NCBI GenBank assembly: GCA_947038405.1
Contig: CAMQVY010000011.1
Location: 1 to 64,000, forward strand
Source of the DNA: an uncultured Rikenellaceae bacterium
GTDB taxonomy: Bacteria > Bacteroidota > Bacteroidia > Bacteroidales > Rikenellaceae
Direction: 5' to 3'
DNA length: 64,000 bases
Of the stretch, positions 44,839-53,138 are shown piece after piece (positions within the stretch are counted from its first letter, which is position 1; each line of letters begins with the position of its first letter). The translations under genes were made by a program, and so were the position numbers. The notes under the pieces were generated by a model. It was not told where the DNA came from, ran no database searches, and was given only the letters and a program-made list of their open reading frames with translations.

Positions 44839-44926
44839 TTTTATCTATATTTTATTCCAATTAGTTCTCTGCATATGGCAAACTAACTCTTGTTGGTGGC
44901 ACGACAGAATCGTAGTAAACATAAAA

Positions 44927-45868
44927 TTATTTATATAATGCACCTTGATATGTCTCTCTCTCTGCAAGCCTTTTCTCTAACATCAATAAGAGCTGCTCAT
45001 TACGAATAAGTCCCCAATTACGTCCAAAATGATAACGTGGTGGAGCCTCACTTGCAAATCGTTCTACTACTAAATCAGGTCTAAGCCTCTCTAGTATATC
45101 AATAAATAGATCTATATATTGCGAAACCTCCCAATACCTAAACTTCTCTGGATCAACTAAATATTCATCAGCCATTGTTGTACCCTTGAATATCTGTAAT
45201 TGATGAAACTTAATGGTATCTAACGGTAACGAGTTGATTAATTCAACTTGTTCAATTAACATTTGGTCTGTCTCTCCTGGAAGTCCAAGTATAAAGTGAG
45301 CACCTGAGTGTAACCCTCTATCAGCAGTCATCTCAATAGCTCGTTTTGCACACTCAAAATCGTGTCCACGATTAATCTCCTTCAATGTAGCATCATAACA
45401 TGACTCTACACCATATTCGATAGTAACGTAGTGGTTTTTTGCTAATTCAGCAAAGTAGTCTAACTTCTCTTCATCCACACAATCAGGTCTAGTTCCTATA
45501 ACTAACCCCGTAATCATTGGGTGTGCAAGAGCCTCATCATATATCCGTTTCAACTGCTCTAGTGGAGCGTGAGTATTAGAAAAAGATTGAAAATATGCTA
45601 AAAACTTCTCCGCTTTCCTATACCTATTGAGGTGAAACTCAATCCCCTCATCAATCTGTCTTCTTACATCTTTGTCTGTCGTACAGTACGATGGTGTAAA
45701 CGCCTCATTATTGCAGAACGTACATCCACCAGATGCAATTGTTCCATCTCTATTCGGGCACGTAAACCCCGCATTTATAGATAACTTCTGAACTCGACAC
45801 CCGAACACTCTTTTGAAGTATCCCGAATAACTATTAAAACGTCTAGTACCACCCCACACATATTCCAT
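44927..45868 (-). CDS. TIGR01212-type radical SAM protein (YhcC-like)
   Basis: With the ATG at 45868 the protein has 313 residues and starts MEYVWGGTRRFNSYSGYFKR. The iron-sulfur cysteines have the unusual spacing of this family: CPNRDGTIASGGCTFC (Cys 37, 49 and 52). Other family pieces are GLVIGTRPDCVDEEKLDYFA, YVTIEYGVESCYDATLKEIN and HFILGLPGETDQM. Its substrate is not established. Longer in-frame starts upstream would overlap the neighbouring TPR gene; the chosen start lies 8 bases after its stop, so both are one transcript. Confidence 0.9.
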   Translation of the reverse strand: MEYVWGGTRRFNSYSGYFKRVFGCRVQKLSINAGFTCPNRDGTIASGGCTFCNNEAFTPSYCTTDKDVRRQIDEGIEFHLNRYRKAEKFLAYFQSFSNTHAPLEQLKRIYDEALAHPMITGLVIGTRPDCVDEEKLDYFAELAKNHYVTIEYGVESCYDATLKEINRGHDFECAKRAIEMTADRGLHSGAHFILGLPGETDQMLIEQVELINSLPLDTIKFHQLQIFKGTTMADEYLVDPEKFRYWEVSQYIDLFIDILERLRPDLVVERFASEAPPRYHFGRNWGLIRNEQLLLMLEKRLAERETYQGALYK

Positions 45869-45876
45869 AGATAATA

Positions 45877-46569
45877 CTAATGTTTTTTCAACTCCGTAAT
45901 AAAGTCTGGGTGTAGTATCCATAGATGCTCCGTTTGTAACCACAGCTCTCTTGCTAGTGACTCCCTAGATGGACGCTCTGTTTCAATATCATTAAGATAT
46001 TCATTTGTGATTGGATGATCATCCAATTTGAACTCCTCGTAATAAACATGGAAACTCTTCTTAAAACGAATCATCTCACCCTCGACAATTTTGCCAGTAC
46101 GTCTATATTCGCTCCAAATATTCAGGATCTCTTTTTCCACATACTTATCACTAATGTCGTTGATTATCTCATCATACAACTCATACTCCTCTAGAGCAAT
46201 GTATGAGTATGCAAGTCGCTTCGTAGCCTCAAGATGGTCCTCAGGATCCAACTCAAGTATAAATTCTAGCATAGCAGCACTCATCTCAAAGTCACCCACC
46301 AAGAAGTGATCTATTGCAGAGTAGTTAATCAACAACAATGCATTTTGATTGTCGAGACATTCCCACTCTAAAGTTATCTCTTCATCATCAGGAATAGATT
46401 CCATTAGCTGTTGAAAAGCGTCAAAACGCATATTACATGCTGCTTCAATCTCTCCATCAAGCTCTAATTCCTTAGAGTTTTCTAATATTCTCCCTAAATT
46501 AAATTGAGATGACGTACATGAGATTCTAAATGTATTCTCCGATGTCGGAGTCAGGCGTATTCCTGTCAT
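45877..46569 (-). CDS. TPR-like hypothetical protein
   Basis: This 230-residue acidic protein is not assigned to a named family. It has no signal peptide or membrane segment. The middle part (about 80-150) has TPR-like helix pairs, for example HFLVGDFEMSAAMLEFILEL then DPEDHLEATKRLAYSYIALE. The N-terminus contains RLTPTSENTFRISCTS and the C-terminus ends LHPDFITELKKH. It is the first gene of a two-gene unit with the radical SAM protein, which suggests a possible shared task (inference). A TATATTTG box lies upstream. Confidence 0.7.
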   Translation of the reverse strand: MTGIRLTPTSENTFRISCTSSQFNLGRILENSKELELDGEIEAACNMRFDAFQQLMESIPDDEEITLEWECLDNQNALLLINYSAIDHFLVGDFEMSAAMLEFILELDPEDHLEATKRLAYSYIALEEYELYDEIINDISDKYVEKEILNIWSEYRRTGKIVEGEMIRFKKSFHVYYEEFKLDDHPITNEYLNDIETERPSRESLARELWLQTEHLWILHPDFITELKKH

Positions 46570-46594
46570 ATTTTCTTAATATATTTTGCAACTG

Positions 46595-46602
46595 CAAATA
46601 TA
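46595..46602 (-). promoter_or_regulatory. Candidate -7 box for the TPR-radical SAM pair
   Basis: The minus strand reads TATATTTG, a match to TAnnTTTG, 26 bases before the start codon. The -33 region is not matched. Confidence 0.4.
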
Positions 46603-46742
46603 GATATTATTGTTGTAATTATAGCTAATCTACGCTATAAGTTATGATATAACCCTAACATAATAGCGATCATTGCTCCCAAATAGTCACCGCCCATCAA
46701 ATGGTAATTAAGCCAAAATTGGGGAGCTATATTTATTCCTAT

Positions 46743-48461
46743 TTAGAATGCAATTTTAACCCCAAGAATACAACTTAATCCAATTGATTTATAGTGGTTA
46801 TACTGATATAGTTTACTTCCTAAGATATTATTAGCCTCAAGAAACATAGTAGTTCGTCGGCTAACATCTACATCTAAACCAACATTCAGATCAACCACTG
46901 GATTAACCTTCTCGACAAAAGTCGTTGGCGTTGATGCACCAATACCAGCTCCGACTACAGTTGCATTATCTAGCACATAAAAATATCTATCTCCAATAAG
47001 TTTAGTTCCCAGTTTTGCCCTAAAGCTATCGCTAAATGCGTAATTGAAATTCAATTGAGCATCATAATTTGCTCTACCAGATGCGTGTTCAACACGATCC
47101 ATTGCATAATTATAATAGTTTGCAGATACATCATAAAAGAATCTACTATTAATTCGTCCTATAACCTCTCCTCCGACAGTAAAGCATCCACCATCATCTG
47201 TCAAACTTGGAACATGAACAAATCTACTTGTAGATCCAGGCTCATATAGATTTGCTACAACATGATAGTCTCTCAATATTGAGTAACCGATATTGAACTT
47301 GTACTCTGTTGCTGGAGTGAAGTTACCCTTAACACCCGCCATCAAGTCATAAAACTCACTGTTTTCAACCATAGGGAGAGGCAATATATATGGATTCTCT
47401 GTTATGTTGTTCTTAAAGTTATTACTGTGTAGATTACCCTCAATAGATATAAATGGCACAACATAGCTATTATATAACTTTAGTTCCATATCAAATTTAG
47501 GTAGCACTCTGACTTTAGTATCGTGTCCGTCCATGTTATCAATTGCGATCTCTGCTCCTAAATTCATCAAGAATTTTGGTGTTTCAATCTTATACTGAGG
47601 AGTTATACTTACAATACTATTTAGGTACTCATCTAAAAGATCTTTACCACTATAAACATCATAGTCAAGAGCAAATAAGAGTGTATGACGCTTTGCAAAT
47701 CTCTTACCTAACTTTACCCCTGCATTAAAACCTAACTCTGCATTATCTGCATTATCCTTCAAATAATAAGCATCTGCTGTAACTCTAAAGTTAAAGAGAT
47801 CCATATTTGAAAAGTCATTTCCAAACCATATAGAGGCTTCAGGTGTTTGATAACCAATTGTAGAGGCATTCAATGGACCAAAATTAAGTAGTGGTTTATC
47901 ACTAATTTGAAATTGTCCATAATCAGTAAATAGGTCGTAATTATAATCAATATTTCCCCCGAGTTCGATTCTATCCCAAATTTTAGCACCAAAAACACTA
48001 AACTCACTATTCAAAGCAGTTGAACGAATAGAGTTTCCAAGATCATTTGTAACCTTACCATAGCCTCCGCTGTGATTAATCGATGCACCATACATAGATG
48101 TCTCTCCATCTCCACCAACATAGTAAGCATCTAGTACAGTTCCACTAGGATAACCTAATCCAGCCTTGAGATATAAAAAGGGAGGTGTTTTAAACGAAGT
48201 ACTACTTAGTTTCACTGGATTAATCGCAGTAATACCAAAGTTTCCAAGCCAAGCCGTAGAAGTTATAGAGTAATCAATTTCGGGTCTCAGAGATACCGTA
48301 TCAACCATTCTCGGAGCAACAGATAATTTAGTTGCTTTATTAACATCAGGGATATAATCCTTTGTTACCTCCACTTGTTTTACTAGCTCATCACTACGTT
48401 CTTGAGCAGTAGCAACAATCACCGACAAAATAAGAATCAATGTAATTGATAATTTTTTCAT
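46743..48461 (-). CDS. Outer-membrane beta-barrel protein (TonB-receptor-barrel-like, no plug)
   Basis: The ATG at 48461 opens a signal peptide (MKKLSITLILILSVIVATAQ) and gives 572 residues; an ATG eight codons upstream is also possible. After a short N-terminal stretch (QVEVTKDYIPDVNKATKLSV) the protein is a long series of amphipathic strands with alternating aromatic residues, ending in LYQYNHYKSIGLSCILGVKI, AF as C-terminal residues, as for outer-membrane barrels. No plug domain or TonB box is seen. The gene lies 59 bases after a large TPR protein gene in the same direction. The pair is probably one transcript with a linked envelope role, which is unknown. Confidence 0.78.
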   Translation of the reverse strand: MKKLSITLILILSVIVATAQERSDELVKQVEVTKDYIPDVNKATKLSVAPRMVDTVSLRPEIDYSITSTAWLGNFGITAINPVKLSSTSFKTPPFLYLKAGLGYPSGTVLDAYYVGGDGETSMYGASINHSGGYGKVTNDLGNSIRSTALNSEFSVFGAKIWDRIELGGNIDYNYDLFTDYGQFQISDKPLLNFGPLNASTIGYQTPEASIWFGNDFSNMDLFNFRVTADAYYLKDNADNAELGFNAGVKLGKRFAKRHTLLFALDYDVYSGKDLLDEYLNSIVSITPQYKIETPKFLMNLGAEIAIDNMDGHDTKVRVLPKFDMELKLYNSYVVPFISIEGNLHSNNFKNNITENPYILPLPMVENSEFYDLMAGVKGNFTPATEYKFNIGYSILRDYHVVANLYEPGSTSRFVHVPSLTDDGGCFTVGGEVIGRINSRFFYDVSANYYNYAMDRVEHASGRANYDAQLNFNYAFSDSFRAKLGTKLIGDRYFYVLDNATVVGAGIGASTPTTFVEKVNPVVDLNVGLDVDVSRRTTMFLEANNILGSKLYQYNHYKSIGLSCILGVKIAF

Positions 48462-48519
48462 ATAATTAGGGAATATTAATTTCATTTTCTATAAAATATT
48501 TATTTACACACTATAAAGG

Positions 48520-51500
48520 CTACACTGTTGGCACTACATCATCAGTAGCTACCACAACTGTAGCAGCTGCTTTTGCGGCAGCAACTGCTGCTGCTGCTGA
48601 TGCTGCTTCTTGAGCCTCCTTTTCAAGAGTTTCAAGATTTTTAATACGCTCTAACGCAGCCTCTACAACTCCGTCATCCGAAGGAGAGTATCCATCAACA
48701 ATACTTTGGAGCGTTGCTCTAGCTTGGAAAATATCCTTCTTCGCAACATATGTATCACCTAAAATAATAAATGCCTTACCTAACCAGTACGAGTGAGATG
48801 TGTTAGCTCCAGATAAAGCGATAACTAATTTCTCAGTCTCATCATACTTCTTTTTATTGAAACGATCCTCAATCACCATGTATGCCGACTCTGCGCCATA
48901 TGCAGTTTTTGGTTTAGCACTTAGCTCCTCATATATTGCAAGAGCCAATGCTGTATCACCCTTACGAGTAAAGACTTTAGCCTTTGCAAATTTTGCTAAA
49001 TTACGAACTTCAACAGTTGAAGATGGTGCAGATATAACATATGCACAAGCCTCCAATGTCGCATCATCATCATTTAACAACTCAACACTATGTAAATAAC
49101 CCTCAAGTGCTTTTGACGATTTAGTTGGATTAACAGCTACTTCAGACAATCGCTTATAAGCGTCTCTACTAATATCATATTTTTTATTATCGAAAGATAG
49201 TGCAGATAGCTTCTCTAATCCTCTAACAGTATATTCATTATGATATAATGATGTTAATTTTTGCAGCGTAGTTATCGCACCATCAACCTCTTTATCTCTT
49301 AACTGACATACATAGTAATAATACAGTGCATTAGGAACAAATATCCCTTTTTCAAAATCTTGAAGATAGTCTGCAATCGCCACTTTTGCTTTAGAGTTAC
49401 CCGACGCATATAATCTCTCCACCGCACTAAAAGACAATGAATCACGTTCAACTGCCCCTACCTCTGTAACGACACCACTCTTCTCTACAAATTCAACATA
49501 TCCATCAACATCATTAGAGTTAACATACATACCCTTTAATCCAATCATTGCATCTTTTGCCTTTGTTGAATTAGGGGATGTTCCAACGACCATCTTATAA
49601 TACTTCATCGCTTTTGCTTCGTCACCTAAATTTTCATACACTAAACCTAACTCAGATATAGCATTTATATATTGATGTGATGATGGGTAGCGTTGAACAA
49701 ATCTCTCCAACGTGTTAGCCCCCTCTTTATACCTCTCTAACCTTAAATATGTACGACCTAACTCATACATTGCATCATCAACATAATCTCCATTACCAGC
49801 AGTAATCATAGCATTTAGTGACTCTATTTTTGCAGGTACTTGTTTCGTCAGACCTTGCATGATTGCTTTTTGATACTGAGCGTAGAATCTCTCTGGTGTT
49901 CCTAACTTAGACACAAGGTTATAAGTATCAAGTGCCTTAACATAAGATGTTGCACTAAAATAGGCATCACCAAGTCGATTCAAAGCATCAGCTCTGTAGC
50001 TATCAGGCTTACTGTACTCCGCTAAGAACTTCTCCATATAACTAATCACATTAGCCCAATCCTGCATATTGAAGTAGCAGTAACCTAAGCTATAATTAGT
50101 CAAAATATGTTCTTTCTCTGAATCTGGAGAGAGTCTCATATATATTTTATACTTTAAAACAGCCTCTTTATACGCCTCTTTTCGGTACAAAATTTCTGCC
50201 ATCCAGAAAGATGCTAAAGCTGTATACTTAGGATTAAACCTATTATTTGCAGATTTAGATAACAACTCATACGCCTTATCATCATCTCCTTCGTTGAAGA
50301 ACTCCAATGCTCTAAAATATGTAATTTTCTGCATCGCTGCTCTAACATTGTTATCAGGATCAGGGATTAACTGAATTGCATCATATGCAGCTTCAAAATT
50401 CTTTGAGTTATAGTATGCAGAGACTAGATACTCTCTAACTTTCTCTATTCTAACCGACTCTGGATAAGTTTCAATATATTTTTGCAGAACATTTATAGCC
50501 TCATTAAATACACCTCCGCCCAATTCGTACTGAAGTTTTCCATAATTATAGAGTGCATCCTCAGCAATAACCTTATCAAATTTAGCCTCTGAAGCCATAG
50601 AAAATGATGCGATTGCTTTTCGTCTATCACCCATTCTCAAGAAGCAATCTGCCAAATGATACGCCGCATTTTGGGTAAGTGCATCATTAGGACCACAAGC
50701 CTTTTGAAGACTAGCCACTGCTTTGTCATAATTTTTCATTCTGTATGTACAAAATCCGAGTACATACATCTCTTGACGCCCCATATTACCACCTAAATCC
50801 TTATAAGTCAAAATATAGTCTAATGCTTTTGAGTAATCACCCAAATTAAACCAAGATTGAGCAAGAACTCTTGCAATCTCTTTGGCTCTCTCTCCGTGAA
50901 CTGCACTCAATAACTCTGCCCCATTATCGACAACATATTGATGGTTATTTTGCAGGAACTCTATCTGCAATATGTAGTAAGGTATAATATCACTATATGC
51001 CTCTTCATTCGATAGCTCTGCAAATTGAGATTTTGCAACATTATAGTTCCCCTTAATATAGTCCATATAGGCTGTGTGATATTTCACATGCGAGCTATAT
51101 TTGCTATTCTCATCTACTCTACGAAACTTTTTGTATGCTTTATCATACTCTTGACAATTAAACAACGAGTGACCTAATCTAAAGTAGTACTCATTTTTGT
51201 CATCTTTGTCTTGTAATTGATCTCCATCAATTGCCAAATACTTATTTGAAGCATCTACATAATCTCCTCTCATATAGAGTATATGCCCCAACATAATATT
51301 TATTTGATCTAAATAGATTGAATTAGGATAAGTAATTATAAAATCTTCAATTTCATGTTCGGCACTCTGCTGTGAAAGCTGCGCCGCGCACATTACTTTA
51401 TAGAAATCCAATTTCTCGCTATTAAGCAACTCCATTTCATTTGTATGAGCCTTATCAAACTCAAATTGAGCAGCATTATACATCTGCTTTTCATACAAAT

Positions 51501-51594
51501 CCAATCCTCTTTGGAATGAGCTATATTTAACAGGTTGTCCGTATAAAGATACAGAGATGGTAAGTACCAATAAAATTAAACAATTTTGACGCAT
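48520..51594 (-). CDS. Large exported TPR protein
   Basis: The ATG at 51594 starts a signal peptide (MRQNCLILLVLTISVSLYGQ) and gives 1,024 residues; an in-frame GTG upstream (51642) lies at the presumed transcription start and is unlikely. The mature protein is almost wholly TPR helix pairs, for example YFRLGHSLFNCQEYDKAYKK, ALYNYGKLQYELGGGVFNEA and DDAMYELGRTYLRLERYKEG. The last 40 residues are low-complexity alanine (ASAAAAVAAAKAAATVV). It is predicted to be periplasmic and partner of the beta-barrel that follows. It is not one of the known BamD proteins by length, but the fold type is similar. Confidence 0.85.
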   Translation of the reverse strand: MRQNCLILLVLTISVSLYGQPVKYSSFQRGLDLYEKQMYNAAQFEFDKAHTNEMELLNSEKLDFYKVMCAAQLSQQSAEHEIEDFIITYPNSIYLDQINIMLGHILYMRGDYVDASNKYLAIDGDQLQDKDDKNEYYFRLGHSLFNCQEYDKAYKKFRRVDENSKYSSHVKYHTAYMDYIKGNYNVAKSQFAELSNEEAYSDIIPYYILQIEFLQNNHQYVVDNGAELLSAVHGERAKEIARVLAQSWFNLGDYSKALDYILTYKDLGGNMGRQEMYVLGFCTYRMKNYDKAVASLQKACGPNDALTQNAAYHLADCFLRMGDRRKAIASFSMASEAKFDKVIAEDALYNYGKLQYELGGGVFNEAINVLQKYIETYPESVRIEKVREYLVSAYYNSKNFEAAYDAIQLIPDPDNNVRAAMQKITYFRALEFFNEGDDDKAYELLSKSANNRFNPKYTALASFWMAEILYRKEAYKEAVLKYKIYMRLSPDSEKEHILTNYSLGYCYFNMQDWANVISYMEKFLAEYSKPDSYRADALNRLGDAYFSATSYVKALDTYNLVSKLGTPERFYAQYQKAIMQGLTKQVPAKIESLNAMITAGNGDYVDDAMYELGRTYLRLERYKEGANTLERFVQRYPSSHQYINAISELGLVYENLGDEAKAMKYYKMVVGTSPNSTKAKDAMIGLKGMYVNSNDVDGYVEFVEKSGVVTEVGAVERDSLSFSAVERLYASGNSKAKVAIADYLQDFEKGIFVPNALYYYYVCQLRDKEVDGAITTLQKLTSLYHNEYTVRGLEKLSALSFDNKKYDISRDAYKRLSEVAVNPTKSSKALEGYLHSVELLNDDDATLEACAYVISAPSSTVEVRNLAKFAKAKVFTRKGDTALALAIYEELSAKPKTAYGAESAYMVIEDRFNKKKYDETEKLVIALSGANTSHSYWLGKAFIILGDTYVAKKDIFQARATLQSIVDGYSPSDDGVVEAALERIKNLETLEKEAQEAASAAAAVAAAKAAATVVVATDDVVPTV

Positions 51595-51654
51595 AGTATG
51601 ATATATTAAGGTAAACGGTGATGAAAATGCAATTTGACGCACCCATCACTTTCA

Positions 51655-51662
51655 CAAAAGTA
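51655..51662 (-). promoter_or_regulatory. Candidate -7 box for the TPR/beta-barrel operon
   Basis: The minus strand reads TACTTTTG, matching TAnnTTTG, 60 bases before the ATG at 51594. A TTTG lies 29 bases upstream within the dispersed repeat, too far for the usual spacing. Confidence 0.35.
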
Positions 51663-51678
51663 TGAAAATATAATGAGG

Positions 51679-51702
51679 AAAACGAAGTTTTCAAAGAAGT
51701 TT
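51679..51702. repeat. Dispersed palindrome, half copy E
   Basis: AAAACGAAGTTTTCAAAGAA followed by GTTT matches the left arm of copies C and D, but the complementary arm is missing; a different hairpin (51711-51771) follows at once. Confidence 0.6.
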
Positions 51703-51710
51703 CATAAAAG

Positions 51711-51771
51711 TTTTGCGTTACAGAGAATTCATAGCCTTGTATCAGCTACTTAAACTCTCTGCAACGCAAAA
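51711..51771. repeat. Hairpin with TTTTGCGTTRCAGAGA arms
   Basis: TTTTGCGTTACAGAGA and TCTCTGCAACGCAAAA are 16-base inverted arms with one mismatch, enclosing about 29 bases. It adjoins the half copy of the dispersed palindrome and lies between the TPR gene start and the TolC-like gene stop. Confidence 0.6.
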
Positions 51772-51814
51772 TTTTTACATTATAAACCACATATATCGTG
51801 TTTTCATCAAACCT

Positions 51815-51848
51815 ATTTTAAAACCTCAATGAATTGAGGTTTTAAAAT
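51815..51848 (-). terminator. Terminator hairpin after the TolC-like gene
   Basis: A perfect 16-base stem (ATTTTAAAACCTCAAT and its complement) with a minimal loop starts one base after the stop codon of the RND operon's last gene. The stem base is AT-rich and supplies a short T-run. Confidence 0.75.
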
Positions 51849-51849
51849 C

Positions 51850-53133
51850 TTAATATCCTATATTTCCAACAGCTTTTTGATACTGTGCCATTGATACTTT
51901 ATAGTTATATCCAGCGGTGATTGCATTTGTATAGAGTTGCAACCAAGATAATTGAGCCGAAAGCACATCTGTAATTGTAGTCTGCCCCTCATTATAACTA
52001 TATGTATTAAGTTCTAAATTATCCTTACCTAATTGCAGGTTAACTGAAGATTTATCCACCTGTTGGGCACTACGCCGAATAGATGTCCACGCAATATCCT
52101 CCTCTTGTATTATAGCATCTTTAAGATTCTCTCTCTGAAGCGTTGCTCCTGTGAGGTTATTACGTGCAATATTTACCATATTACGACGTTCACCCCATGC
52201 AAATATTGGGACTGAGACCCGCAAGAATAGATATCCATCAAGAGAAGTTCCTCCGTTTATATTTGGAATATTACTTCTCCATGCACCACTAACACCTCCA
52301 ACCACTTGAGGATTATATGCTGATCTTGATGTTTTTATACCGTACTCTTCATACTCGACACGCTTCATTGCCTCAATATAATCAGCCCTATGTTCCAGAA
52401 GATTACCCGTTTCAATACGTTGCGGCAAGAGTGAAGTTAGTAGTATATTTGCATCAATTTTATACGGTGTATTAATATCAACACCCATCAGCGAATTAAA
52501 GTTATTCAGAGATATTTCGTGTGATTTCTCAGCACTTATTAACGAATACTCAGCCTCACCCAACCTCACTTCAGTCATCAGAAGATCTCTTTTACTAATA
52601 TATCCATCCTTAAAGCGAAATTCAATTATCCTTTTAAGCTCTTTGATAATCTCCACATACTGCTTTGTCGCATCTAAATAGGCTCTATTAGAAGCAAGAT
52701 TCCAATAGGCATATTCGGCAGCGTATATAATTTCGGACACTGTATATAGAGTTGAAACTTTAGCCATATCCAGCTCTATTTGAACACGCTTGTAATTGTT
52801 CTGAACACTATGACCTCCATATATTGTCTGGATTATCTGAGGCTGTAATGAGAATGAATAGGGTTGCAATTTACTACTAACCCCTCCAACCGTTACTCTC
52901 TTACTCCTTAAATTCAACGAGAAGTCACCCGAAGCATTCAGTGATGGCAAATACGCCTTTTTAAGTGCACTCTTTTTCTCCTCTAAACTCATCTCTGCCA
53001 ACACTTCAATCTCCACTTCATAGCTATCAGCAAGGACAGCATCACGATACATCTCTAATGAGATCACCTCTTGAGCAACAGAACTTCCTGCAAGAATGAA
53101 ATATCCAAAACATAATATCAATACTCTCTTCAT
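51850..53133 (-). CDS. TolC-family outer-membrane efflux protein
   Basis: The ATG at 53133 gives 427 residues with a signal peptide (MKRVLILCFGYFILAGSSVA, Q). A TTG three codons upstream would overlap the permease gene. The long paired helices and repeated halves of the TolC/OEP family are visible (for example EEKKSALKKAYLPSLNASGD and the second-half equivalent TSRSAYNPQVVGGVSGAWRS). It forms the outer-membrane channel for the RND pump encoded just upstream (5 bases). It is the last gene of the operon. Confidence 0.92.
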   Translation of the reverse strand: MKRVLILCFGYFILAGSSVAQEVISLEMYRDAVLADSYEVEIEVLAEMSLEEKKSALKKAYLPSLNASGDFSLNLRSKRVTVGGVSSKLQPYSFSLQPQIIQTIYGGHSVQNNYKRVQIELDMAKVSTLYTVSEIIYAAEYAYWNLASNRAYLDATKQYVEIIKELKRIIEFRFKDGYISKRDLLMTEVRLGEAEYSLISAEKSHEISLNNFNSLMGVDINTPYKIDANILLTSLLPQRIETGNLLEHRADYIEAMKRVEYEEYGIKTSRSAYNPQVVGGVSGAWRSNIPNINGGTSLDGYLFLRVSVPIFAWGERRNMVNIARNNLTGATLQRENLKDAIIQEEDIAWTSIRRSAQQVDKSSVNLQLGKDNLELNTYSYNEGQTTITDVLSAQLSWLQLYTNAITAGYNYKVSMAQYQKAVGNIGY

Positions 53134-53138
53134 AAAAC

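Noticed and set aside
45869-45943. Upstream start for the radical SAM protein overlapping the TPR-like gene
   Set aside because: It would overlap the upstream gene by 67 bases; the ATG at 45868 gives the family N-terminus and a normal 8-base spacing.
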